Shown here: positions 41,513 through 50,814 of the stretch, piece after piece
How positions within the stretch are numbered: the stretch's first letter is position 1
Layout: each line of letters starts with the position of its first letter
Assembly (NCBI RefSeq): GCF_000303155.1
Contig: NC_018719.1
Span: 1,488,001 to 1,552,000 of the forward strand
Length of the DNA: 64,000 nt
Direction: 5' to 3'
Source: Candidatus Nitrososphaera gargensis Ga9.2
GTDB lineage: Archaea > Thermoproteota > Nitrososphaeria > Nitrososphaerales > Nitrososphaeraceae
Position numbers and translations under genes: made by a program
Notes under the pieces: model-generated
The model's input: the letters and a program-made list of their open reading frames with translations, nothing else
What the model was told of the DNA's origin: nothing
Database searches by the model: none

Positions 41513-41839
41513 TCAGATCTCGAACACGTCTTCGCCCGCCTTCACTGCAGGCTTCCTCTCGGGGTTGACTTCGTCGATGCTGTGCGCCAGCTGCTCAAGC
41601 TTGGGGTTGATCAGGAGCTTGGTTATCTCTTCAAGCTCCGGCGCCGACCTGATGACTATGCCCCTCTTTTTTGTTGCAGCGCCGGAGGCGTCTACGGGGT
41701 TGACTTCTATGGCAAGGGAGGGAGCCCTTCCCTTGAACTGGGGCAGCTTGATGAGGAACACCCCCGGTACGCTTGTGGCCTTCCTCTCCCAGTCCTTGCC
41801 GTTCTTCAAGAATTGTGCGAGCCTTTCGTCCGGTGCCAT
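41513..41839 (-). CDS. Conserved-looking small protein
   Basis: 108 aa from ATG 41837-41839, about 35 nt after a TATA-like tttataag. Soluble: 'RLAQFLKNGKDWERKATSVP', then 'LAIEVNPVDASGAATKKRG' and 'LEEITKLLINPKLEQLAHSI'. It looks like a chromosomal thaumarchaeal protein; family not recognised. Confidence 0.65.
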   Translation of the reverse strand: MAPDERLAQFLKNGKDWERKATSVPGVFLIKLPQFKGRAPSLAIEVNPVDASGAATKKRGIVIRSAPELEEITKLLINPKLEQLAHSIDEVNPERKPAVKAGEDVFEI

Positions 41840-41962
41840 TATGGTTAGCAGTCATACTGTCAGGGCTTCCACTTATAAAAACATCGGCTACCAGTCTAGG
41901 GCTGGCCGGCCTTTGCGCTGTGTCCAGATAAGCTTATTTTTGAACCGACGTTACATAGGCTC

Positions 41963-42786
41963 GTGAAAGAGCCGGTTGAATCTCTGGTCCAGAGGCTTGC
42001 CGTGCGCGGCCCTGAAACAGACATGGAAACTGTCAGGTCCATCGTTGCAAGGAAGTAAGAAACCATGCCGCACCTGGTATGGATGGTGACGGAGGAAAAG
42101 TACTGGGATACAGAGTCGGGGTTATTCTCTGTCTGGGCCCCTATCTGCGCGATGCACGTCCTGTCAAAGATTGGCGGGAAAGAAGCTGCTTCTGCTGTCT
42201 ACAGTGCGATGAGAATCCATTATGACGATACTGGAGACTGGATTACCGAAGACATGCCATATGTGCTGGCAGCTTTTGGTATCGAAGGCTCTGACACACT
42301 CGCGTCGATGGTAGCAGATGCCCGACTTGACGAGTATGTAAGGGACCGTGCCGCCAGAGCACTTGTCATAATATCCGGGGTCTACCCGGAAATCAAGTCA
42401 AGGTCTGTAGAGGTGCTGAAGAAGGCGATAACGGACGAAGGCGACGAAAGTGCAAGGAGCATACTGGCAGATACTCTGGCAGAGTTCAAGGATAGTGACA
42501 CACTCCCGTTCTTGGAAGACCTGTTCAAGAGCTGATAGATACAGCCTACATCGATTACGAGACGGTACTGGACATCTACGCCGGCAAGTTTGACCACCTA
42601 CAACACCACATCCCGCGAGACCCTCTTGACATATTCAACCCAGGACCCGGCAACTTTTATAGGAAGAACACCCCTTCGCCTAAATCGAAGGGCCACAATT
42701 CAGGGAAGACAAAAGTTGGAAGGAATGACCCGTGCCCATGCGGCAGCGGCAGGAAGTTCAAGAAGTGCTGCCTGAAAATGGTATGA
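41963..42786 (+). pseudogene. Broken HEAT-like protein with C-terminal SEC-C zinc motif
   Basis: GTG 41963 (TATA-like cttattttt about 25 nt upstream) starts 'VKEPVESLVQRLAVRGPETD', stopped by TAA in frame just before 42059. The same frame resumes as 'HLVWMVTEEKYWDTESGLFS' and a helical-repeat region to a TGA near 42535. The last part is one frame over: '[20 protein letters not shown]' to the SEC-C motif '[17 protein letters not shown]', ending at TGA 42784-42786. The stop and the frameshift make a full-length product impossible without recoding. SEC-C motifs bind zinc and partner proteins. Confidence 0.72.
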
Positions 42787-42823
42787 CTGGCTTTAGAAAA
42801 AATTGCAGCATGGATGGTTGTTT

Positions 42824-42922
42824 TCAGTGCTTGCAGCATTCACAATGGTTCGCTATGCACATCTCTGCCTGTTCATCCATGCATTCCTGGCAGCTGCACC
42901 TGTCTTCTGAGAGTACGTCCAT
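42824..42922 (-). CDS. 32-aa cysteine-rich peptide
   Basis: ATG 42920-42922 to TGA 42824-42826. The peptide has eight cysteines and two histidines in 32 residues: 'DRCSCQEC', then 'MCIANHCECCKH'. A TATA-like ccttattaag at 42941-42950 lies about 24 nt before the ATG, the leaderless spacing seen for other genes here, which is the main support. Likely a metal-binding (zinc, copper or mercury) peptide. Confidence 0.6.
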   Translation of the reverse strand: MDVLSEDRCSCQECMDEQAEMCIANHCECCKH

Positions 42923-42983
42923 AGAGTGGAGCTATGGCCGTACTTAATAAGGGCGCCGGTAACTTTTGAGCGAAGTCTAACCC

Positions 42984-45683
42984 TCAAGCAGGACGGTTTA
43001 GCCACCGTTGCTTTCCTTTTCGGATCTCCTCAAGAAGCGCCATTCCCCTCTCCGTTATTGTGTAGCCTGGCACCCTTTCCATCGCGGATATCAATCCCAG
43101 CTCTTTCAGTTTCAGCGATTTTCGCATAAACGTCCTCCTTGGCATGTCCAGTTTCGGCAAGATATCAGAAGACTTCAGACCTGGGTTCTCCTTTACCGCC
43201 AGAAGGATCTTGACCAAGGACTCGTCGTCAGCAAGTTCCTGATACAGCATATCCATGACCGTTGTTGAGGGTTCTCCTCTCTCCACATCTTCACCCCATA
43301 TTATCTGCTCTTCATTTTCGCCAGAGACATCTGTATTGCTTGCATCATCATCATCTTCTGGATCGCGCTCTTTCATATTCGCCCCTTCGACTTCGGGTCT
43401 TGAAATAGCAGTAGACGTCATTTCCACCCGGCTGTGCTTTTCTGCAGTCATCTCCACATCATCTCTTACGTTCTCCTTTTCTTGTCCTTTTGAAACGAAT
43501 GATTCTGCATCCGCTATCACTTGTTTCAGTAATGCGGGTTCCCTGATTGCGGTTAATGCGTGGACCACTTTTTCTACATTTGAATGAGTTGCAGCCCTGC
43601 TTACAAGCAAGACCGGCACATAAGCAGAAATGCTGCGTTCTTTCAATGCCTGCAGTATCCTCTTTTTCCTCTCTTCGCTGTCTGTTACAAAGACTGTCCT
43701 TATCCCGCTGGCGGCGTTTCGGAGATAGTTCTCGATTACCCTGTCTGGATGTCGTTCGGGGTACACCTCGAACTCCACAGCCCAGGCCGGCGGGCTTTCC
43801 CATTCGTCGGAGTCGTATTTTGAACCGTTGTCTGCCAGTTTTGGTGAGAATGCATAGATGTCCGAATGCCCTTCGCTGAGATGTCCATTGTCTGCAATGC
43901 AGTACCATCCCATCCTCCAGAACGCATGGAGGAAGAGGTCAATCCAGTTGAGATGTACGTCCCCGCCTGCTCTGGCGCCTTTCGGTATTTCGTAAAAAGG
44001 CTTCAACCCTGACTCTGTCAGCGTAAATGTGAACCTCTTTTCGTCTGATTGACTGTCTGCAGCAGTTATCTGGGTTGTCTGCACCAGCCCTTCTCTGACC
44101 ATCTCGTGTAATACTGCCTTTACCTTCTGGAACCCTGCATTGTAGGGTTTGTGGTGATGTGGCGATGATACGGCCTGCTCAAAGAGAGCTTTTGTAGTCA
44201 TTCCATTTCGGTCAAAAAAGAGCCTTGTCTGGATAAACCACTTTAGGGGCGTGGTGAAGAATGGCGGCCTCGGAAAGGAAGCGTTTTTCGGAGCGATAAC
44301 AATAGTCTCACTGCTGTCAGCTTTGTCTTCCAGATCCGAGCTTACCTCCTGCCCGTATATACACAGGCTTTCTACCATGCACTCCTCGCTTCTCATGATC
44401 AATTCCGAGTCACTGATCTGTTTGTAATGCGTTGAGAGTGAGAATGGTTTTAGTGGCATCCCCTTCATCTTGGTGCTTACCATGAACTCGTACCTAGGAA
44501 GGAGCATTATCGTCTGTGTATCATAAGGTGCAAAGAAAGGCGCTATCTCTTTTGCAGTGTCAGGCCCTACAGAGAACGTTATGATTGTAGAGCAGTTTCC
44601 AAACACGGCTTTCTTTATCTCTTCGGTAAATCCGGAGGGGTACTGGCTAACCAGCGTGAGGTAGAGACGGTACTTTGCTACCTCACGGAGGATGTCTATC
44701 ACTGCATCTGTGACAAAGGTGTGGGCTTCATCTACGTACAGGTAACATGCTCTCCTTTTCTCCTTCACTCTCTCGTCTGCCCTGCTTATTGCAGTCTGGA
44801 ATATCTTGTCAAGTAGCAGGCTGCCGATAAACGCAGACATGTCGCCCAGTCTTGCCTTTGATAGATTGACCAAGACGAATTTGCCGCTGTCAATGGCGTC
44901 TCTCAGGTCAAGAGTCTTGACTACAGCACCATCTTTCCTCTTGGTCTTGAACATCTCTTTTACAAGAGGGTCGACAAGGATGGTGTTGAGCCTTGTCAGG
45001 ATAGGTTCCAGAGACTCTGGCCTTATCCTGCCAAAGTCATTGACAAAAAAGTTGACCACGTCTTTGTTTGAGCAGTTTCTCATCAGTCGTTCTCTGTATT
45101 CAACATTGTTTACCACGTAATAGCAGTCTGTTATGTCGGTGGAACCTTTCTCTTGGTCTATCAGAAGCAGGATGGTGTTTCTCATTATCCTCTCAAGCAG
45201 AGGCCCCCACATCCCGCCCGAGAGCTTCTTTACCGCATCAATGAAACCCTGTGCAACTTTCAGGCGGGACAGGCTGTTCGAGTATTCCAGAAAGTCAATC
45301 TTGACTACCTTGCCATGGGTATGTATTGTCATAGGGTCTATCAGTATCGTGTTCTTTCTCTTTTCGTCAGGTATCAACGCCAGTATCTTGTTAACAGAAT
45401 CGCCAGACGGGTCTATGTAGACGAATGGCTCGTCTTCCTGTACATGCTCAAGTATCAGCGTTTCTATAAGAGTGGTCTTGCCGTACTGCGTCCTTCCTAT
45501 TATGAGCGTATGTCCCCTGTCGCTCTTGTACAGGCCTTTCTTCTCTCCGGTGTTGCTGTCGACGCCCAGCAGGTATACAGGTTCTGTGTTGGGTTCTACG
45601 TATTTGGAAATGTCAAACTCTTCTTGATTGTTTCCTTCCTTCCCTCCGTCCGGCTTCTTTCTGATGCGTTCGAATAATCCCAT
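42984..45683 (-). CDS. VirD4/TraG-like or HerA-like conjugation ATPase with extra C-terminal domain
   Basis: 899 aa. Walker A 'GRTQYGKT' (63-70) after 'GLYKSDRGHTLII', Walker B 'ACYLYVDEAHTF' near 320, then 'LYLTLVSQYPSGF', as in type IV coupling proteins. The next part (about 480-590) looks like a winged helix. Residues about 590-740 ('GHSDIYAFSPKL', 'AWAVEFEVYPERHPDRVIEN', 'GIRTVFVTDSEE') resemble a restriction-endonuclease-like or substrate-recognition domain. The end is a second winged helix ('LGLISAMERVPGYTITERGM'). No N-terminal transmembrane anchor. It would bring DNA to the secretion channel. Clustered with the 329-aa gene and membrane proteins upstream. Confidence 0.82.
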   Translation of the reverse strand: MGLFERIRKKPDGGKEGNNQEEFDISKYVEPNTEPVYLLGVDSNTGEKKGLYKSDRGHTLIIGRTQYGKTTLIETLILEHVQEDEPFVYIDPSGDSVNKILALIPDEKRKNTILIDPMTIHTHGKVVKIDFLEYSNSLSRLKVAQGFIDAVKKLSGGMWGPLLERIMRNTILLLIDQEKGSTDITDCYYVVNNVEYRERLMRNCSNKDVVNFFVNDFGRIRPESLEPILTRLNTILVDPLVKEMFKTKRKDGAVVKTLDLRDAIDSGKFVLVNLSKARLGDMSAFIGSLLLDKIFQTAISRADERVKEKRRACYLYVDEAHTFVTDAVIDILREVAKYRLYLTLVSQYPSGFTEEIKKAVFGNCSTIITFSVGPDTAKEIAPFFAPYDTQTIMLLPRYEFMVSTKMKGMPLKPFSLSTHYKQISDSELIMRSEECMVESLCIYGQEVSSDLEDKADSSETIVIAPKNASFPRPPFFTTPLKWFIQTRLFFDRNGMTTKALFEQAVSSPHHHKPYNAGFQKVKAVLHEMVREGLVQTTQITAADSQSDEKRFTFTLTESGLKPFYEIPKGARAGGDVHLNWIDLFLHAFWRMGWYCIADNGHLSEGHSDIYAFSPKLADNGSKYDSDEWESPPAWAVEFEVYPERHPDRVIENYLRNAASGIRTVFVTDSEERKKRILQALKERSISAYVPVLLVSRAATHSNVEKVVHALTAIREPALLKQVIADAESFVSKGQEKENVRDDVEMTAEKHSRVEMTSTAISRPEVEGANMKERDPEDDDDASNTDVSGENEEQIIWGEDVERGEPSTTVMDMLYQELADDESLVKILLAVKENPGLKSSDILPKLDMPRRTFMRKSLKLKELGLISAMERVPGYTITERGMALLEEIRKGKQRWLNRPA

Positions 45684-45694
45684 CTGTCATCATG

Positions 45695-46684
45695 TTATTT
45701 GGATGGCATGGAGGAATCTGCCCCCGGCCTTGACACCCCCTGCTCAAAGTGTGCTGACTGTTGTGGTGACGGATGGACTGATATCATAGACAATATCTCT
45801 TCCATGCTGAGGACTGCGAGCCTATATTCATGGAATGAGAAAAGAAGGGATGCTCTAGATCGTGATAGCGCTGGTGGCGCAGCTCCCGGAAGAGGCCCTT
45901 CCTTTTGATCGACCTTCTTTACCCTTGCAGAGAACCCGTTATGCCAATTTGGAAATTGCTTCGCTATATTTTCCACATGGCCACTGCTCTCACCGAATAC
46001 AGTTATCTTTGTGAGAAAAAATGCGTGCGATCTGGCCTTGGTTTTCATGGCATCAAGCAGGTTCTTTTCAAAAAGTGATAGCTCCTTGTCTTGTTTGGCC
46101 GGACCCATGGATGCGCCTTTCTTGGTCGAGCCAAAACGTGCAGCTTCACTTGCAAATCCTGTGCCAATGCTGGCCAGTTGGGAGAGTATGTCAGAGGATG
46201 GCAATTTCTTTTCAAACTTTTCAAGGTAGCTCCATATTCTCGCAGCTGCATGAGTGTCTGCTTTGAAAACTATCTCCAGCATAGACGGCACGCCATACAA
46301 TGATTCAGCTATGTTTCCTGCTGCAGAAGAAAATGGGTTGATTGAATTATTCTCTCCTTTGGAAGAATGGTCTATCAGGGGAAGGGGATACGGTCTTCTG
46401 AGTTTTAATTCTGCAAAATAGCCATAATGTCTTGGTCGAGGCGAGCCTGTGAGGATCTGTACTGGCATTTTTGACAGGCTGTTTACAACCTGTCTTTTGT
46501 CGTGGTCATCAATGTCTATGAAGTACCTGACCGACAGCTTGTCTGGATAGGTTTGAGATTTGTCGCATTGCAGCAGTATCTTACAACTCCTCCCACTCGA
46601 ATGCAAATTCTGCAATAGTTCTACGTAGCCATCACTTGGATATTTTTGTGAGCTGCTTATTTGAAACGGTCTGACCTCGATCAT
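45695..46684 (-). CDS. Conjugation-cluster protein, unknown
   Basis: 329 aa from ATG 46682-46684, chosen because a TATA-like cttatatta lies about 45 nt upstream and the longer reading to 46768 would cover that promoter. No catalytic motif is recognised. Sequence pieces include 'SYLEKFEKKLPSSDILSQLA' and 'SRASLLFSFHEYRLAVLSME'. It ends 11 nt before the VirD4-like gene, so it is probably the coupling protein's partner, as N-terminal non-ATPase proteins accompany archaeal conjugation ATPases. Confidence 0.6.
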   Translation of the reverse strand: MIEVRPFQISSSQKYPSDGYVELLQNLHSSGRSCKILLQCDKSQTYPDKLSVRYFIDIDDHDKRQVVNSLSKMPVQILTGSPRPRHYGYFAELKLRRPYPLPLIDHSSKGENNSINPFSSAAGNIAESLYGVPSMLEIVFKADTHAAARIWSYLEKFEKKLPSSDILSQLASIGTGFASEAARFGSTKKGASMGPAKQDKELSLFEKNLLDAMKTKARSHAFFLTKITVFGESSGHVENIAKQFPNWHNGFSARVKKVDQKEGPLPGAAPPALSRSRASLLFSFHEYRLAVLSMEEILSMISVHPSPQQSAHFEQGVSRPGADSSMPSK

Positions 46685-46779
46685 AATCGCAAACCCGCCT
46701 GCCCAGCATCCCAACGCCCAAAATAATATAAGCAGAAAGCCTACCCAATTGCAAAAGCAACAGAGCATGCAATTTGGTT

Positions 46780-47664
46780 CTAACCCAGTAAGTCTATTTC
46801 TTGTGCAGCGCTACCGTCTTTATTTCTGAATCCTCTCATCACGATATCCCAGGGCGTTATTATTGAGTCAGGATGATGGGGATGTTCAGCGGCATTTACC
46901 AACAAGCATGGCGTGCTTATGTCAGACATCAATTCTCCGGCCTTTCTGGCAGGCATGTCCGGTTCGACCTGTTTTGGTACAAGCATTTCAAGCTCTGCAA
47001 CTTTGATCTCGTAAAGGCCCGTCAGGCCTTTTTCAGACATCATCTGCCTTCCGTCGTGGCTCAGAAGGAACTCGAGTATCTTCCTGTCATTGATGATTTG
47101 CATGTTGTTGGCACCGCTGCCCTTTTCAGCCCTTATCACCATGTTTCGGACGTTGTTCTGAACCATGGCCGCAAGTGCATTCCCAACGCTTGCATCATTT
47201 TCAAGCGCTACGATGGGGGACGAAATCTCCTTGACAGGCCTGTCCAATCCAGAGGTGCCTGCTGAAATAACATGCCTTTACATGTCGCGAATGGTAAGGG
47301 AAGCTGCAATCTTGTAGTTGATTGTCACCGGCACGAATGCAAACCTTGTTTCATCAAAGATGTCAAGCGCATAGCCTAGGTTGGATCCTGCATCAACTCC
47401 GTATACCGACCTGTCCACCATATCGGTTACTTTTGCATACTGCCATTCTCTGGATTCCAAGATGTGCTTGATAATGCTCTTGCCGCCTATCCTTCCTACC
47501 GGACTGGTTCCGTCAAGAACCACAAGCCCGTCGACATAGATCTGCGGCCCTATGGCAAGAAAGGTCCCAGCCTTGAGGAGCGAATCATGGGGTTCAACGG
47601 ACAGGACTGGCCTCCTGAAGATATGTGGAACCGCCTCCCTTATCGGCTTCTGTTCTATTGCCAA
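46780..47664 (-). pseudogene. Four-CBS-domain protein split by an in-frame stop
   Basis: First half (from 47664) reads two CBS motifs: 'EAVPHIFRRPVLSVEPHDSL' and 'VTDMVDRSVYGVDAGSNLGY', ending with 'LTIRDM' then TAA 47278-47280. The same frame continues 'RHVISAGTSGLDRPVKEISS' and two more CBS motifs to 46780. CBS repeats bind adenosine nucleotides. A single change (for example TTA to TAA) explains the break; two separate CBS-pair proteins from an internal start (TTG near 47247) cannot be excluded. Confidence 0.65.
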
Positions 47665-47730
47665 TCGTAGAATAACTTGGTCTAACAGTCAGATAAACTG
47701 TAGGCATCTTATGTACCGCATTGCAATCAT

Positions 47731-48258
47731 TCATCGCGTCCCGCTATTTATGCCGCTACGATTCTTTTCTTCACGTTCCATATTCAGGTTCACAAAGGCG
47801 TCAATCATGTGTATCACTCCAAACAGGCAGAGGGCCGCAGGCAGGTAAGATAACAATGAAACTGGCGAATTCAAAACGGCTACAACACCATTTGAGTAGT
47901 GTTCAGTAAACGCGTAATATACATGATACAGTAGCACAACAAGAACCATGGCGGTAGGAATTTCTATAATGGCCAGCTGTACCGCCAAACCCTTCGCAAA
48001 GCCAAACCTCCTTACAAGCCCTGAAAATACTGCATTGGTCTCGTTGACTGAAAAGTTCACCCTGTCCGCAGCATAGAACCTGTAGGTAGTCCACACATCG
48101 AGTGAAAGTCCGGATGCCCATATTGACAGATAAAGGAAGCTTGTGAATGAGAAAAGGACGCCTGAACTGGAACTATCATAAATAAAGAATACGATGGGCG
48201 CGCCCAGAGAGATGAGGAAGAACGTTCTGAATACACGAAGAGCTGCCTGCCTGTTCAA
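47731..48258 (-). CDS. Membrane protein of the conjugation cluster
   Basis: 175 aa with about four transmembrane segments ('FFLISLGAPIVFFIYDSSSS', 'LFSFTSFLYLSIWASGLSL', 'VQLAIIEIPTAMVLVVLLYH', 'LLSYLPAALCLFGVIHMIDA'). It lies 16 nt downstream of another membrane-protein gene. Possibly a channel component; no family recognised. Confidence 0.6.
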   Translation of the reverse strand: MNRQAALRVFRTFFLISLGAPIVFFIYDSSSSGVLFSFTSFLYLSIWASGLSLDVWTTYRFYAADRVNFSVNETNAVFSGLVRRFGFAKGLAVQLAIIEIPTAMVLVVLLYHVYYAFTEHYSNGVVAVLNSPVSLLSYLPAALCLFGVIHMIDAFVNLNMEREEKNRSGINSGTR

Positions 48259-48274
48259 TCTGCCAGAACCTGAT

Positions 48275-48676
48275 CTACTTTCGTCTTTCGCCTGTCAGGA
48301 TGTGTCTATTTCGGGTAAGTTCTATGGCTCCCCACGTTATCCCTCCAATTATCACTGCGACTCCTATGTACTGGATCATAGTCAGGAGGTTTCCTACCAT
48401 CGATACCAGCTGGGGTGGCAGATTGGCAGGAGGATTTCTATAGTCGATGCCTGTCAGCCATGTGGCCAAGTAGGGTGCGAGGTACATTACAACACCTCCC
48501 AATATTCCTCCAACTATGATCCTCTGCCCCTTTGCCTGTTCCTGCTCGGAGCCTCCCCTGACAAATGTGAGTCTATGACTCAGGGCTAGAGATGCGACAA
48601 GGGAGATCACTATCCACATGACAAGGGTCGAAACCGAGGATAGATTCGAAGTTATTACTGCTCCATCAATGAACAA
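48275..48676 (-). CDS. Small membrane protein of the conjugation cluster
   Basis: 133 aa with three hydrophobic helices ('TLVMWIVISLVASLALSH', 'IIVGGILGGVVMYLAPYLAT', 'MIQYIGVAVIIGGITWGAIE'). Size and layout recall VirB2/TrbC-like or similar small channel proteins. First gene of a leftward set; a TATA-like ttaaatacg lies upstream. Function inferred from neighbours. Confidence 0.6.
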   Translation of the reverse strand: MFIDGAVITSNLSSVSTLVMWIVISLVASLALSHRLTFVRGGSEQEQAKGQRIIVGGILGGVVMYLAPYLATWLTGIDYRNPPANLPPQLVSMVGNLLTMIQYIGVAVIIGGITWGAIELTRNRHILTGERRK

Positions 48677-48825
48677 TCACATTTCACCAAAAAAACACAC
48701 TGCATGCGTATTTAACAACGCGAAAGGTGAGGACTGTCCGCTTTTTGCAGCGAGAACTATCTTATACTATCACACTGATTGTTTGCACAACGCTCCTTGC
48801 CCTCCTCATTTAAAAATAGAAGCGG

Positions 48826-50232
48826 TCACTCCGCGCAGCATGATAGCTTGCTCACATCTTGCTTGAACGAAGTGGCTACCAGCTTTATCGCCTCGTTCAT
48901 GGTCGGGAACACGTGCACGGTGTCGATAATGTCGTCGACTGTGAGTTTGTACTTCACTGCTAGGACTGCCTCGTGAATCATGTCCGCGGCTATGCTTGAT
49001 AGGATGTGAACACCTACAATGCGGTTTTTCTTCTTCGGGTCAACGACCATTTTTATCAGCCCCTTGGTGTCGTTCACGGTCAGGGCCTTTGGGACTTTGT
49101 CCATGTCAAGGGTTCTGCAGGAACAGTAGCCGTACCTTTGCATCATCTGCTTTTCAGTCATCCCGACTGATGCTACCTGAGGGGAAGTAAATATGGCAGA
49201 AGGAACCGACAGCAAATCTATTTTCTTGTGGCTTCCGGTAAGAGCATTCTCCGCTGCAGTGGCGCCTTCCTTGGCAGCCAAAGTTTCAAGCATCGGCTCT
49301 CCCACCACGTCGCCGCCAGCCCATATGTGAGGAGCAGACGTGCGCATCTCCGAATTGACGACTATTGCGCCGTCCTGCCTGACTTTAACGCCCACGTTTT
49401 CAAGATGCAGGTCAGCAGTGTTGGGCTTCCTTCCAGTTGCCATCAAAAGCTGATCTGCTTCAAAAACCCTGTCTTTATCGTCCACAGATGCTCTAATGAA
49501 TTTGCCGCCATTCTTCTGCCATGCCTCTTTGACGTTAACTCCTGTCACTATCTCAATACATTCTTCAGCAAGATAACGGTGCAAAGCTGCCGAGACCTCT
49601 GGCTCGTGTTCAGGGATTATCCTGTCGCTCCTCTGAAGAAGAGTGACCTTGGTTCCAAACCTGGAGTACATCTGGGCAAACTCCAGACCCAGAGCCCTTC
49701 CTCCCACAACTATCATTGATGACGGTTTTTCTTTGAGTGAAAGCGCCTCTATGTTTGTGAGGTAGTCGATGTCCTCTATGCCTTTGAATTTTGGCACGAA
49801 AGCTGAAGAGCCGGTCGCTATGATGAATTTCTTTCCAGAGAGGACCTTACCATCCACCTTAACCTGGTTCTTGGAAACAAAAGCCGCGCTTCCCTCAATG
49901 AGCTGGACATACTGTAAGGATTCCAGAACGTCATTGTACTTTTGCTTTCGGAGATTGCCTACAAGTTTGTCTTTATCATGAATAATTCGGGTAAAGTCAA
50001 AATCGGCGTCGCAAGGCTTTATCGCGGGGTGAGCAGGTTTCCTTGCAGATTGTAGGTGTTCACCTGCCGCGAGAAGATTCTTGCTTGGAACGCAGCCCAC
50101 GTTGACGCATGTTCCACCCAGCCTGCCACGCTCAATCATGGCGGTCTTGACGCCATACGCGTTGGCCTTGATGGCGGCGCTGAATGCTGCGGCACCTCCA
50201 CCAATGATTATCAGGTCATATTTGTTTTCCAT
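48826..50232 (-). CDS. merA: Mercuric reductase
   Basis: 468 aa from ATG 50230-50232; in-frame codons upstream look untranslated. FAD-binding 'LIIIGGGAAAFSAAIKANAY', redox pair Cys42/Cys47 in 'GGTCVNVGCVPSK', the NAD(P)H site 'SMIVVGGRALGLEFAQMYSR', and a C-terminal 'LSCCAE', the cysteine pair that distinguishes MerA from dihydrolipoamide dehydrogenase. It reduces Hg(II) to Hg(0) in the cytoplasm. No N-terminal HMA domain and no merB or merR nearby; the Cys-rich peptide, small membrane protein and HxlR regulator just upstream may replace MerP/T/R roles, which is inference. Confidence 0.92.
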   Translation of the reverse strand: MENKYDLIIIGGGAAAFSAAIKANAYGVKTAMIERGRLGGTCVNVGCVPSKNLLAAGEHLQSARKPAHPAIKPCDADFDFTRIIHDKDKLVGNLRKQKYNDVLESLQYVQLIEGSAAFVSKNQVKVDGKVLSGKKFIIATGSSAFVPKFKGIEDIDYLTNIEALSLKEKPSSMIVVGGRALGLEFAQMYSRFGTKVTLLQRSDRIIPEHEPEVSAALHRYLAEECIEIVTGVNVKEAWQKNGGKFIRASVDDKDRVFEADQLLMATGRKPNTADLHLENVGVKVRQDGAIVVNSEMRTSAPHIWAGGDVVGEPMLETLAAKEGATAAENALTGSHKKIDLLSVPSAIFTSPQVASVGMTEKQMMQRYGYCSCRTLDMDKVPKALTVNDTKGLIKMVVDPKKKNRIVGVHILSSIAADMIHEAVLAVKYKLTVDDIIDTVHVFPTMNEAIKLVATSFKQDVSKLSCCAE

Positions 50233-50310
50233 GGTTTTCTCTCTCTTGCTCTTCTTCATGTAATTTCTCTTGGAACTAAAAAATGATAGAGGTCTGAAAA
50301 AACACACCGA

Positions 50311-50421
50311 TCATTCCACCTTGGGCTTTTTGCGTGTCTGCTTGATTTCCTCCAGTATCTCGTCCGCCCTCTTTTCAGACTCTTTCTCGTTCATTCCGCT
50401 TCCGCAACAACAGTCACACAT
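50311..50421 (-). CDS. 36-aa cysteine-rich peptide before merA
   Basis: ATG 50419-50421 to TGA 50311-50313, about 78 nt before the merA start. It begins 'MCDCCCGSGMNEKES' (four Cys in six residues) and continues as a charged helix. A TATA-like cttaaatcc lies about 27 nt upstream, so the peptide gene probably starts the merA transcript. Likely binds Hg(II) or another soft metal and may hand it to MerA. Confidence 0.65.
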   Translation of the reverse strand: MCDCCCGSGMNEKESEKRADEILEEIKQTRKKPKVE

Positions 50422-50463
50422 TGCATCAATACTATAGAATAGATAGGATTTAAGCTATCACGT

Positions 50464-50742
50464 TTATATCAACATAGTGACTATCTTTGTGCATAGTTGT
50501 TGCGGAAGCTTCAGTGGCCGCAGGTTGCTTCTTTTTTTCTTGCTCAATCTCAACGCGTCGCAGCACATCCGGCCAAGATGAGATTCCTTACTATCGTTCT
50601 TTTTATTCAACGCGCGAAACATCTTGATGTCAATCAGCAGCCCGCCCCCAGCTCCTGCGGCTGCAGTCACAAAAGGCACCCAGAGTATCCCGGTCGCAGC
50701 TCCTGCAATAAATCCGCCGAACAGCCCTGCGCAGCAGAACAT
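50464..50742 (-). CDS. Small membrane protein with cysteines (MerT-like position)
   Basis: 92 aa from ATG 50740-50742. 'FCCAGLFGGFIAGAATGILW' opens with a Cys-Cys pair inside the first of two hydrophobic segments, as in mercury transporters of the MerT type, followed by a basic tail with another Cys-Cys ('MCCDALRLSKKKR'). Family not recognised. It lies between the HxlR gene and the merA peptide on the same strand. Confidence 0.55.
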   Translation of the reverse strand: MFCCAGLFGGFIAGAATGILWVPFVTAAAGAGGGLLIDIKMFRALNKKNDSKESHLGRMCCDALRLSKKKRSNLRPLKLPQQLCTKIVTMLI

Positions 50743-50814
50743 GGACCTAGCTGCGTTGACAAGTTATTTAAGCTGCTAAGTTTCGGAAAGGAAAGCCGCT
50801 ATGCTCCAGCATAG

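Noticed and set aside
46684-46768. 28-residue N-terminal extension of the 329-aa conjugation protein as a signal peptide
   Set aside because: It covers a TATA-like box placed correctly for the internal ATG at 46682-46684, so it is probably promoter DNA; the Cys/Trp-rich reading is unlike a normal signal sequence.
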